From a virus, in IMG/VR virus record IMGVR_UViG_3300006919_000478, positions 1 through 23,188 of that record: DNA of 23,188 nucleotides; one strand, given 5' to 3'. Below the pieces are notes generated by a model. The model saw nothing but the letters and a program-made list of their open reading frames with translations. It was not told the origin of the DNA and did not search any database. Of the stretch, positions 1 to 8,653 are shown piece by piece. The translations under genes and the position numbers were made by a program. Position 1 is the stretch's first letter; every line of letters starts with the position of its first letter.

Positions 1-787
1 ATAGTTGTCTACCATTGAACTCAATACCACCAGGAAGTTTAACACCCTGGAACTTAATTAAGTTTTGTCCCCACTGTCTCTTGATCAGTGCTGTTAGATA
101 TGGTTTGATAAATGAATCATTGTAGATTCTTGCATAATCATTGGGATCATTCATTGCCCAACAATCAAGAATTAAAAACTCACCAGCAGTTAGATCACTC
201 CAGTCAACATCAATATACAATCGATCAGTTCTTTGATTAAAACGAATCTGTTTATGTGTGTTTAGAATAAAGTTAATTGTCTCAAGGTATGACATTGTCA
301 TTGAGTATGACAACAAATCAAAACCACCAGCACCCCAACCATTCAATCCGATAAAATCATTCAACATATACTGGTATCTTACATTGAATATACCCGTACC
401 CATTCCATCAGGATATTGGTAGATCTTATTGACACCAATGATTGATGGAGGAATCTGAATGTAATTGCTGTTCTGATAATAAGTGAAATTAGTTGTAGTA
501 CCAGCAACATTAGCAGATGCTGTTATTGAAGTGATACCAGTTGTTCCATTTTCATCCTGAGGTGCACCAGGTGGTCTTGCTCTACCTCTTTTAATATCTT
601 CCTCAGTAATTTCATACTTCAAATAAACCTGGGTGACACCATCAAAGTGTCTCTCCTGGAAATACTGAATGGCATCATCTACAAGGTCTTCAATCTGTTC
701 ATCTGCAACATTGATCTCCAAGACTGGAGCACCCAATTGTCTTAAACAATAATCAATCAGTTCTTGTCTAGTACTAGGCTGTGCCAT
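1..787 (-). CDS. 13: T4 gp13-like neck protein (3' end cut by window edge)
   Basis: This is the phage neck protein of the gp13 family, which in T4 works with gp14 at the head-tail junction after DNA packaging. The frame opens with ATG at 787-785 and stays open to base 2, giving 262 residues. T4 gp13 has about 309, so a short C-terminal piece lies outside the window. Two blocks match T4 gp13 as I remember it. Near the N-terminus, LRQLGAPVLEINVADEQIED followed by HFDGV parallels [20 protein letters not shown] followed by HFDGL. At the visible end, FQGVKLPGGIEFNGRQL parallels HQGMMLPGGVTIDGQRL. The gene follows a small coiled-coil gene after a 24-base gap that abuts a late-promoter-like octamer. 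No strong ribosome binding site is visible, only an AGG about 11 bases before the ATG. The family call is firm. It rests on remembered sequence, not a search. Confidence 0.9.
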   Translation of the reverse strand, partial: MAQPSTRQELIDYCLRQLGAPVLEINVADEQIEDLVDDAIQYFQERHFDGVTQVYLKYEITEEDIKRGRARPPGAPQDENGTTGITSITASANVAGTTTNFTYYQNSNYIQIPPSIIGVNKIYQYPDGMGTGIFNVRYQYMLNDFIGLNGWGAGGFDLLSYSMTMSYLETINFILNTHKQIRFNQRTDRLYIDVDWSDLTAGEFLILDCWAMNDPNDYARIYNDSFIKPYLTALIKRQWGQNLIKFQGVKLPGGIEFNGRQL

Positions 788-811
788 CTATAATGAGACC
801 TACTTATATGT

Positions 812-1045
812 CTATTTATTTAATAAATCAGTGATAGAATTAAGCATATTCTTAATATCTGTCACGTCACTTTTTAAATTAATTACCTCAGACTGAAGAG
901 AATCAAATTTTTTTTTATCCTCACTCAATTTCTGTCGGTTCCTCACATATGTTTCATAATCAATGTTATTTGTATTTACAATGGCACCAGAATGGATGTC
1001 TCTATAGTAGCCATCCATTCCATCAACAGGAATCATATTGTCCAT
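812..1045 (-). CDS. 77-residue protein with C-terminal coiled coil, wac position
   Basis: This is a small conserved-looking phage protein of unknown function. The N-terminal half holds MIPVDGMDGYYRDIHSGAIV and looks globular. The C-terminal half is a textbook coiled coil: hydrophobic residues F47, L50, V54, L57, V61, I64, L68, I71 and L75 keep strict 3-4 spacing over four heptads. The start is uncertain: ATG at 1045-1043 gives MDNMIPV, and ATG at 1036-1034 gives MIPV. Neither has a clear ribosome binding site. I favour the second as the conserved core, but report the longer form. It begins one base after the stop of the giant upstream gene, so coupled translation is likely. It sits just before gp13, where T4 carries wac (fibritin, also a coiled coil). 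That parallel is positional only, since fibritin is far longer. Similar short genes seem to recur before gp13 in cyanophages, from memory. Role in neck or collar assembly is inference. Confidence 0.75.
   Translation of the reverse strand: MDNMIPVDGMDGYYRDIHSGAIVNTNNIDYETYVRNRQKLSEDKKKFDSLQSEVINLKSDVTDIKNMLNSITDLLNK
813..820 (-). promoter_or_regulatory. T4-like late promoter octamer before gp13
   Basis: On the minus strand this reads AATAAATA, one base from the T4 late promoter TATAAATA. It overlaps the last codons and stop of the small upstream gene and lies about 25 bases before the gp13 ATG. T4-type late promoters are a single -10-like element read by a phage sigma factor, so no -35 box is expected. 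The AT-rich background makes chance matches fairly easy. The case rests on its position, repeated at the other two intergenic gaps. Confidence 0.5.
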
Positions 1046-1046
1046 A

Positions 1047-4000
1047 TTATGCGAATGAAAGTACTCTCAGGTTTCTGATCATTGGTACATTAGACTGATC
1101 TGTCGAAGTACCGATAATCTTAATTCTAAATGACTTGAATGGTTTTACTTCATCAATAGTAAATTTGTACTCTTTATATTGATCTTGAGTTGGTTCTGGG
1201 ACATAAGCGTCAACCTTAGGAACTTTCTTATCGGGAGTACCATTATTTGATGAAATATCAAGAATAGAACCGTTGATATCAATGTTTTTGTAACCAGGGA
1301 AAGGAACAAAGATTGTATCCTCTAGTGGTACATCTTGATCAACTGCATAGAACACTCTAAGGTCACAGAAGTTTGATACATAACCATCAAGGAGAACTTG
1401 TAATGATGTTGCTGGATTCTCAAGAGTTACATTCTTAGATACATAGGTGAATCTGTTAGGATCATCTTCAGTTCCATTAACTCTAAAGTCAGCCACATAA
1501 TCTGTGACGGGACGATTAACTCTGTTCATTGTATAAACAACAGATGCATTATCCAGGTCAATGACAGGACTAATTCTAGAGTTTCCTGTCAATAAAGTAA
1601 ATTGCATCTCAAATGACTTATTACCAGCAAAAGTGTCACCATTCAACTGGAGACCTTCGTTTTGAGCTGAAGCAATCATTCTTTGACCATCAAAATAGTT
1701 CTTATCAAAGATTGTAACTTGTTTATATCCCTTGTCGAGATATGAGGGCTGATTGCCAGATACACTTGAAGCAGAAATTGTTCTTGCTTGTGCAATAAGA
1801 TTTGTACCTTGTGGTGTTATAGTAGTAATCTTAGGTGTAATCAAATTATATGGTAAGTTGTAAGTACCCTTGACCAATGGTCCACCTGCAAGTTTGTTTT
1901 CATTGAAGTAAAGTGGTGGGAATCCTTCAGCATTTGATGGTGCTCTATTTGTACCATTTGTATTCATCTGAACCTTGACATAATAGTAGTCAAGTCCAAT
2001 AGGTGCTTCATCCAATTCAGTAGAATCCACATTTGCAAGTAGATGTGAAGTGTTGATTCTTCTGAGAGACACACCATTCAACTCATACTTGTAGACAAGT
2101 TCACCAGAAGAGTGTGTTGAGATGGTTGTATTATCAATACCTCTTGTAACACCAGTCAGAGTTCTTCCATTGACACCAGTATAAGAAATAATCTCATCAC
2201 CAATCTTCACATAACCTGGGTTAGTACCACCTACACCAAGATTTTCAAAAGTCTCAAAGTTTGTTGCCAATCCTTCAATGGTAATGAAGGTTGTGGTGTC
2301 AAAACCATATTGTTGTGAAAGAGTATTAGGAGTCACATCACTTCTAACATCAGAGATTGTTACTCTGTTTACGTTAGAGTAGAGACCATGATTTCTCTGG
2401 AATACTCTGATATAGTTACCCTGTTCTGTGACGGTGATAGGTGATACAGGAATAACGTTTCCACCAACACCATTGAGTTCTGTTGTAAATCCAACACTGT
2501 TTTCATAATACAGTGGGTATGCAGAATTGGTTGTAAAGTTACCCTGTACGTTATCAAGTACAAGTGTATTATTACCAAGAAGTTGATTAACAGATAGTTG
2601 AATACCAGAACCAAGATTGACACTTCCAACTTGTACTGGTGTCAATACATCACCAACAACATAACCAGAACCACCTGCTCTAACTGTTGCACCAACTGCA
2701 ACTCCGCCTTGAATTGTGATATCAGCAGTTGCATTTATACCTCTACCAGTTATAGACGTTAGAGCAACTCCAGTGTAAGTAAATCCACCAGATGATGGTG
2801 TATAACCGACACCGGCATTTGTAATAGTAAAGTCAGAAGTTATAGATCCTGCAAATGCAACCAGAGTACCTTGTGCTCCAATACTTAACTGTTTGACAGT
2901 TCTACCAACAACAAGACCACTATCATTTACAGTTGTTCCAAGACCAACTCTGATTTCTCTTGAGTTGACTGTCAAACCATTAGGATCAATCTGTGAGAGA
3001 TCTGATGGAAGTTCTGGGTTGAAGAATGAAACAGAACCCTGTGCCTTGAAGTTTGCAACATAAAGATTGAATTTAAGATCTTCATACTGAGAAGGTGTCC
3101 ATACTGAAGCGTTTTGAGACTTGAAAAGAGAACCAAGAAGTGGTTGCTCAGTAACCAGAATCTGGCCTGCTTCTTGACCTAATGTTGTTACATCAGCCTC
3201 ACCAAGTCTACTGATCCAAACTCTATACTCTGTAGAATGTGAAAGAAGAACCAACGCATATTCTTTTTCGGGGTTCAGATAAACTGGAGCATCAAGTGTA
3301 ATAGTTGTTGCTACAGTGCCATCCTGACTGAGTTTTACATCTTTAGGATCTACACTCTTGAATGAGAAAGGAAGAACCTTGTCGTTTGGAGTACCGAGAG
3401 TGGTCTCTCTTATTTCAAAGAGAACAGGAACATTTTCATCCTTAGTTACAAAGAATAAATCAACTTTAGTGATGAATACACCCGTTGGATCATCAACTAA
3501 GAACGTTTGAGCAAGTGGGTCAACTCTTCTGTCTGATGTTGTTTGGAACTCTGTTATATCTTCTTCGGGTGTCTGTGTGATTGTAATTTGATTCGAAGTT
3601 GATGCATCACCTATAGTCCTTCTCTGACTTACATCAGCTCTTCTTACTGTTGCATTTCTAACAGAGAGAGTTGTTTCTTGAGTTGTATCAACATCACCTT
3701 GTGAATAGAAAATTGATTCACCAGCAGTTGAAGTAAGACCTTCAACTGAACTGTTAGTTTTACTACTTGTGAGTCTGAAACTTGATCTGCCAGTCTCAAA
3801 GGTTGGGTTTGCAGGATTGTTGGGACTTGGGACAAAGTACGATGCCTGGAGTGTACCAACTCTATCAGTGATAAGTCTTACATTAGAAACCCTAGCCTGT
3901 GCACCACTAGATGTTCCAGTCAGGATCATTGATCTAGAAATCCATCCACTGAACTGTGGGAAATCTTGTGACTGAAGACTAAATGTATCAATGTTCAGAA

Positions 4001-7000
4001 TCGTTGATGATGCAGAGTAGGTAGATGGAATTGAAATATCTCTGTTGTATGGATTACTATCATATACATCCGTTGGACTATTGAATCGTCCATACTTGTG
4101 GTTGGTTGTGGCAACTCTAAAGTCAATTGTAGGAATTGTAGAACCATTGCTGATCTGAGAACCACCATCATCCATTCTACCTCTTACTGTCTCACCAACA
4201 ACAAATGTTCCATGAAGCATTTCAATCTCAATGAGTTTCGGTGTTACATAGTTGTTTACATCAACGTCATCAAAGAATGAATAGACTCTTGTAAATGGTT
4301 TGAATGAAGTTCCTGTGACACTAATATTACGAGATCTCATAAAGTTGATGATCTCTCTTCTTACAACTCTACTACCAAGAGATTCTGTATCAATTCTTTC
4401 GTTTACAAAGAACTGTCTTCCAGTTCTATTCTGAGAAAGATTGGTAGAGGTTGTTGCCCTAATATTGTTATTAGTAACACTAGTAGTAGTAGTTTCAAAG
4501 GTTCTAGTAGTCCTTTCAATTCCTACAGAGATTCTCTCACGTTCACTATCGGTTTGTCTTGTTGTAGAAGTTGTACGAGATGATTGATTGTTCGACAATG
4601 AAGTGTTTACATCTACACCAACAGTCTGCCAAGAATTCCAAACAACAGGAGAAACACCAGCTCTTGAGCCGTCTCTTCTTGTTCTAATATCTGCACCTAG
4701 GGCCTCAGCAACACCTCTAAATGACCCCTCCATCATTACATTATTAACTTCAAGTTCGTTTACATCAATCCAAACGTCAACCTCAGGTGTGAGTTCAATA
4801 TTGCCTTGCCAGAACTGAACCAGAAATGGAGTTACATTTTCAGCTCTTGTTGCAAATGGTTGTTGTAACCAAGTTTCATCAGTATAATCGAGAGTCAAAA
4901 TTCGACTACTCTTCTTGACATTTGCACCAACAACCTCTGCAAAGTTTGAATCTTGATTTGCATCAGATATAGTGCCAATACCATTTACTGCAGTTGTTCC
5001 CAATTGAAGATTAAGAGCAGTAGTATAATGAGATGGTCTAAGAATTCCTTTCTCAGTGTCAATACTGTTTCTGATACCAATACTTGTATCTTGAGGTTCA
5101 AGAGTTGTGAAGTTGTCTACAAAAACACCAGACTTAAATCTATTATTACCATTAGCATCTTCAACGAACAGATTAAGTGTATTCGTTTCAAGTTGATTAA
5201 GTGAAGTATAATACTCAAGATTTTTAATTCTTTGTTCAAGTTTAGAGATATCACTCATTTGATATCTCTTATGTTCAATGAACTTAATTTCTGCGTCTGC
5301 AGTGTTATAAAGATATGCTGGGAGGAATACACTAGCAATATTCATCACACCACTCAGACTATCTGGAAGCTTAGGTTCATCGTCTGGTGCACCTTGAAGA
5401 ACACTAAGAACACCTTCTTTATCAATGAAGATTCTATCTGCTCTTGGTAAGTAATAATCATATGTCACCGTTAGTGACTCATCAGAAGCAATGATATGGC
5501 TTGATGATTGAAGATTGCCATTCTGACCATCAACAAAATTTCTACCATCAAATTCAAATGGTGACCTTGCATCCTCAGCAACTACATAATCGGTGAGTCG
5601 TGGTCTTACATCAATAATATCAGATACTCTTACGTCTTGTACTTCTCCAATTTCTGCTCCGTAGTTATAACCAACATAAGAGTTAATAGTTGTGATATCA
5701 CCCTCGTCTGCATCATCATAAGAGGATGATGCAAAATATACACGAAGTTTTCTGGTAGGAGTCTGTGCCTCTCCTCTTCTCTCAATTCTAGAATAATCGT
5801 AGAATGTTCCTCTTTGACCATTAAAGAACTTAAAGTCATTAGTAACTTCTTTAGAACCCAGTTTTACGTTTGACGAAACACCATTGACGGTTGAAGACTC
5901 AAAACTAATTACTTCTGCATTTTGGAATGTTGTATCATTCAAATACGTAAAGTAAATTGCAGTATCATCAAGTTTCTGGAGATAAACTCCTTTTGCACCA
6001 CTTGTTTGACCTGTGAGAATTTCTCCCACAATCAGGTCATTTGTGGTAGCAGTAATACCATCAAGTTGTGATAATGTCATATTAGGACATACTGGATCAT
6101 CGTTGTCATCTGACTCGAAGATACCATAGATCTTATAGACATCAACTGTATTCAGTGAGATAACCTCATCCTGAACTCTTGTACCATATGGATAGTTACC
6201 ATATGTTAATCCGTCATCTAATGTAGTAGAACCAATGCCAGATGCGGCTTTACTTGACTTATTGATGATCAAATCTTGAGATACGTTCTTCAGTTTTGTT
6301 TTTGAAGTAACGTCAGTCTTTCTAATTGTTGTAATAAGTTTGGTATTAGTGTCATTAGCACCAAGACCATTGATTTGAAGTGACGTTGAACCATTCGTAA
6401 ATTCAAATCTATCTTCTGTCAGAACCTCAGTAGAACCATCAGATCTGATAAGAGTATATCTTTCCTCGTCAAATGGTAAGAATACCTCCTTTTCTTCGGT
6501 ATTGATGACAGGAGTAGAATTATTAGTGATGGAAGTTGTATATTGTCTTCTAATTACTAACTCAGAACCAATAAGATTTACTGATGAAATATTGGTCTTA
6601 GGAAATGCACTGTAAAGAGTTGTATTATTTGCCAAATTACCTGAACCAGGACCACCAACCCCTTTGGTGGAGAGAAGTTCAAAGTTCTGAACGGTCTCTA
6701 CACTGGTTGGAAGAGCGCCATTACAAATACCAGAAACAGTAGGAACAGCTTGAACAGTAATGTTAGTCTGACCTACACCTGTAACTCTTGCAAAACTTGC
6801 TACATCTAAAGTTGGTCTAGAATATCTTACAATGTTACCGACAGTAACGATACCAATGAACGAGAAGCCAGGATCTGCAGGAATTGAAATCAGTGATGAA
6901 CTACCAAATTCGGCAGAAATATTTGCTGAACCAAAATTACGAACTAATGACTGAACTGTGTCCCCAGTAAAGGTTGCTGCAGTTCCAACCACACCATGTA

Positions 7001-8648
7001 CTGATTTAACATCAGACAATGAGTAGTTCCTACTAATTGTAACAAATCTAGCATCATCTAATACTCCATTGAAAATAAGTCTCTCAGCCTTTTGAAATTC
7101 ACCTTCAACATTGTAAACTGTAAGGTCAGTATCTGCAGTAACATTACTCCTTAGGAAACCCTTTGCACCACTTGACTCACCTTTGATGAGGGTTGACGTG
7201 GAGAGTGTAATTGGCTCATTTAGTGTGATCTCAGCATATGTCTGAACATCAAACAATGATAAATCCCATGTATTCAGGTTGGGGAATGCAGTGTCATATG
7301 AACCACCTTCTAAAACAAAGTCATATATTCTTGCAATTCCAATTTCTTTACCTGAAGAGGCCAATGAATTGACACCAACTCTCTGGTCTCTCAAACTTAG
7401 AGTTAAAGAAGTATTGATACCAATTGTGGCAGATCCACTAACTCTGTTTAAGTTCAGAGTTGGTCCAAAACCGAAATTAACAGCCTGATCTTCAATGGTT
7501 CTTGTAGTTCTTGGCTTTTCGAAGTCAATTAAAGTAGGAGCAATGGTTTCTACCTCATAACCTTTTACATATGCCTTACCAGGGGAGATTTTGTAGATAC
7601 CAAGGTCGTCACTAGGAATGTTACCAGATTGGGTGACTTGAGTGGAATTATAGATACCTCTATTTCCTTCGTTGTTGTTAAGACTGTTCTTAACCGAAGT
7701 TACAAACTCTTTTACGTAATAATCACCAGATTCATCAAAAGTTCTACGTGCAAGTTCATCACCTAAGAAGTTATAATCGGTATTTTTGTTAATAAGACGT
7801 AAAACACCGTCTTTTACTTCTGATAATTGAACAAAATTCGACTCATCAAAACTACCAAGTGGTTTTTTCGACAAAGTTGTGGAAATTTTCAGTCTATCTG
7901 CACCAGGAGCCGTAAAATTGTTGAATCCTTGGGCATTATCATTGAGTGAAGAGTCAACATCGGAGGAAACAATCTCTTCAACAACGTCTAAACCGACTCT
8001 ATAAGAAGGAGTATTGGAATATTGATCAAGAATCAGTGTTTGGGCATTAACATTGACAAAATACCCTCTCAGGAAGTAAACACCCTGAGATAAATTGAAT
8101 GATGAGCCAATAATTGCTGCATTTTGTGGAATTGTAGTTGCAAAACCCTCACCTTCAGAAATGAAAGTAGATGCATAAGTAATATTTGTGCTTGTGGTGA
8201 GAATTTCACTATCTAAAAATGTGTTTACTTCTTCATCAGAAGTGGAAGAATTCTCATAATTCAGATAAAGAGTATAAACTCCCCTCTCAGACTCACTATC
8301 TGTAATATATGTTACAACTTTTGCAGTGACTCCCGAAGTTGCACCAGTAATTGTTGTTCCAATTAGTTGGTCAAGATAAATTCCTACAGGAATACCCAGA
8401 AATTCAGACTCAATTTGAATTCCATAGAAATTCTGAATATAGGTCAAGTCCCCAGGAATGACTTTAGCACCTTCTTTGAAGAAATGGTTACCCATTTCCT
8501 CAACTTGGTTTTGCAGAATAGACTGTAGACCAGTCAGTTCTCTTGCTTGAACAGGAAAACCAGGTTTAAATAGAACCTTATAATAATTCGACTGGGGATC
8601 AAAGTCGTCAAAATATGGAGCGACATTGAGATTAGTTTCCTGTGGCAT
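1047..8648 (-). CDS. giant DUF4815-type baseplate/tail structural protein, 2533 residues
   Basis: This is a virion protein of the DUF4815 type found in marine T4-like phages. The diagnostic N-terminus (residues about 9-65) has YFDDFDP, then FKPGFPVQARELT, LQSILQNQVE and KEGAKVIPG. Further on are: three or four TSGA-type units (near residues 100, 490, 880 and 1580); a GDITTINSYVGYNYG segment (about 980); a short heptad stretch KLEQRIKNLEYYTSL (about 1130-1155); an Arg/Thr/Ser-rich low-complexity stretch (about 1353-1403); KPFTRVYSFFDDVDV (about 1450); a DPLAQTFLVDD block (about 1709-1818) seen widely in phage virion proteins; GxGY beads (about 1940-2000); an RG..T..H..G unit (about 2161-2183); and a C-terminal domain ending FRIKIIGTSTDQ...RNLRVLSFA. 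It has only three cysteines that I can see. The gene starts 5 bases after the gp8 stop with no well-spaced ribosome binding site (AAGAGA nearly touches the ATG), so coupling is likely. It occupies the T4 gene 9-12 position, but I see no similarity to gp9-12. The exact role is inferred. Confidence 0.85.
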   Translation of the reverse strand: MPQETNLNVAPYFDDFDPQSNYYKVLFKPGFPVQARELTGLQSILQNQVEEMGNHFFKEGAKVIPGDLTYIQNFYGIQIESEFLGIPVGIYLDQLIGTTITGATSGVTAKVVTYITDSESERGVYTLYLNYENSSTSDEEVNTFLDSEILTTSTNITYASTFISEGEGFATTIPQNAAIIGSSFNLSQGVYFLRGYFVNVNAQTLILDQYSNTPSYRVGLDVVEEIVSSDVDSSLNDNAQGFNNFTAPGADRLKISTTLSKKPLGSFDESNFVQLSEVKDGVLRLINKNTDYNFLGDELARRTFDESGDYYVKEFVTSVKNSLNNNEGNRGIYNSTQVTQSGNIPSDDLGIYKISPGKAYVKGYEVETIAPTLIDFEKPRTTRTIEDQAVNFGFGPTLNLNRVSGSATIGINTSLTLSLRDQRVGVNSLASSGKEIGIARIYDFVLEGGSYDTAFPNLNTWDLSLFDVQTYAEITLNEPITLSTSTLIKGESSGAKGFLRSNVTADTDLTVYNVEGEFQKAERLIFNGVLDDARFVTISRNYSLSDVKSVHGVVGTAATFTGDTVQSLVRNFGSANISAEFGSSSLISIPADPGFSFIGIVTVGNIVRYSRPTLDVASFARVTGVGQTNITVQAVPTVSGICNGALPTSVETVQNFELLSTKGVGGPGSGNLANNTTLYSAFPKTNISSVNLIGSELVIRRQYTTSITNNSTPVINTEEKEVFLPFDEERYTLIRSDGSTEVLTEDRFEFTNGSTSLQINGLGANDTNTKLITTIRKTDVTSKTKLKNVSQDLIINKSSKAASGIGSTTLDDGLTYGNYPYGTRVQDEVISLNTVDVYKIYGIFESDDNDDPVCPNMTLSQLDGITATTNDLIVGEILTGQTSGAKGVYLQKLDDTAIYFTYLNDTTFQNAEVISFESSTVNGVSSNVKLGSKEVTNDFKFFNGQRGTFYDYSRIERRGEAQTPTRKLRVYFASSSYDDADEGDITTINSYVGYNYGAEIGEVQDVRVSDIIDVRPRLTDYVVAEDARSPFEFDGRNFVDGQNGNLQSSSHIIASDESLTVTYDYYLPRADRIFIDKEGVLSVLQGAPDDEPKLPDSLSGVMNIASVFLPAYLYNTADAEIKFIEHKRYQMSDISKLEQRIKNLEYYTSLNQLETNTLNLFVEDANGNNRFKSGVFVDNFTTLEPQDTSIGIRNSIDTEKGILRPSHYTTALNLQLGTTAVNGIGTISDANQDSNFAEVVGANVKKSSRILTLDYTDETWLQQPFATRAENVTPFLVQFWQGNIELTPEVDVWIDVNELEVNNVMMEGSFRGVAEALGADIRTRRDGSRAGVSPVVWNSWQTVGVDVNTSLSNNQSSRTTSTTRQTDSERERISVGIERTTRTFETTTTSVTNNNIRATTSTNLSQNRTGRQFFVNERIDTESLGSRVVRREIINFMRSRNISVTGTSFKPFTRVYSFFDDVDVNNYVTPKLIEIEMLHGTFVVGETVRGRMDDGGSQISNGSTIPTIDFRVATTNHKYGRFNSPTDVYDSNPYNRDISIPSTYSASSTILNIDTFSLQSQDFPQFSGWISRSMILTGTSSGAQARVSNVRLITDRVGTLQASYFVPSPNNPANPTFETGRSSFRLTSSKTNSSVEGLTSTAGESIFYSQGDVDTTQETTLSVRNATVRRADVSQRRTIGDASTSNQITITQTPEEDITEFQTTSDRRVDPLAQTFLVDDPTGVFITKVDLFFVTKDENVPVLFEIRETTLGTPNDKVLPFSFKSVDPKDVKLSQDGTVATTITLDAPVYLNPEKEYALVLLSHSTEYRVWISRLGEADVTTLGQEAGQILVTEQPLLGSLFKSQNASVWTPSQYEDLKFNLYVANFKAQGSVSFFNPELPSDLSQIDPNGLTVNSREIRVGLGTTVNDSGLVVGRTVKQLSIGAQGTLVAFAGSITSDFTITNAGVGYTPSSGGFTYTGVALTSITGRGINATADITIQGGVAVGATVRAGGSGYVVGDVLTPVQVGSVNLGSGIQLSVNQLLGNNTLVLDNVQGNFTTNSAYPLYYENSVGFTTELNGVGGNVIPVSPITVTEQGNYIRVFQRNHGLYSNVNRVTISDVRSDVTPNTLSQQYGFDTTTFITIEGLATNFETFENLGVGGTNPGYVKIGDEIISYTGVNGRTLTGVTRGIDNTTISTHSSGELVYKYELNGVSLRRINTSHLLANVDSTELDEAPIGLDYYYVKVQMNTNGTNRAPSNAEGFPPLYFNENKLAGGPLVKGTYNLPYNLITPKITTITPQGTNLIAQARTISASSVSGNQPSYLDKGYKQVTIFDKNYFDGQRMIASAQNEGLQLNGDTFAGNKSFEMQFTLLTGNSRISPVIDLDNASVVYTMNRVNRPVTDYVADFRVNGTEDDPNRFTYVSKNVTLENPATSLQVLLDGYVSNFCDLRVFYAVDQDVPLEDTIFVPFPGYKNIDINGSILDISSNNGTPDKKVPKVDAYVPEPTQDQYKEYKFTIDEVKPFKSFRIKIIGTSTDQSNVPMIRNLRVLSFA

Positions 8649-8653
8649 ATCTC

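Noticed and set aside
3644-5839. Short frames on both strands inside the DUF4815 gene
   Set aside because: Their composition and lack of motifs fit shadow frames of the real minus-strand gene.
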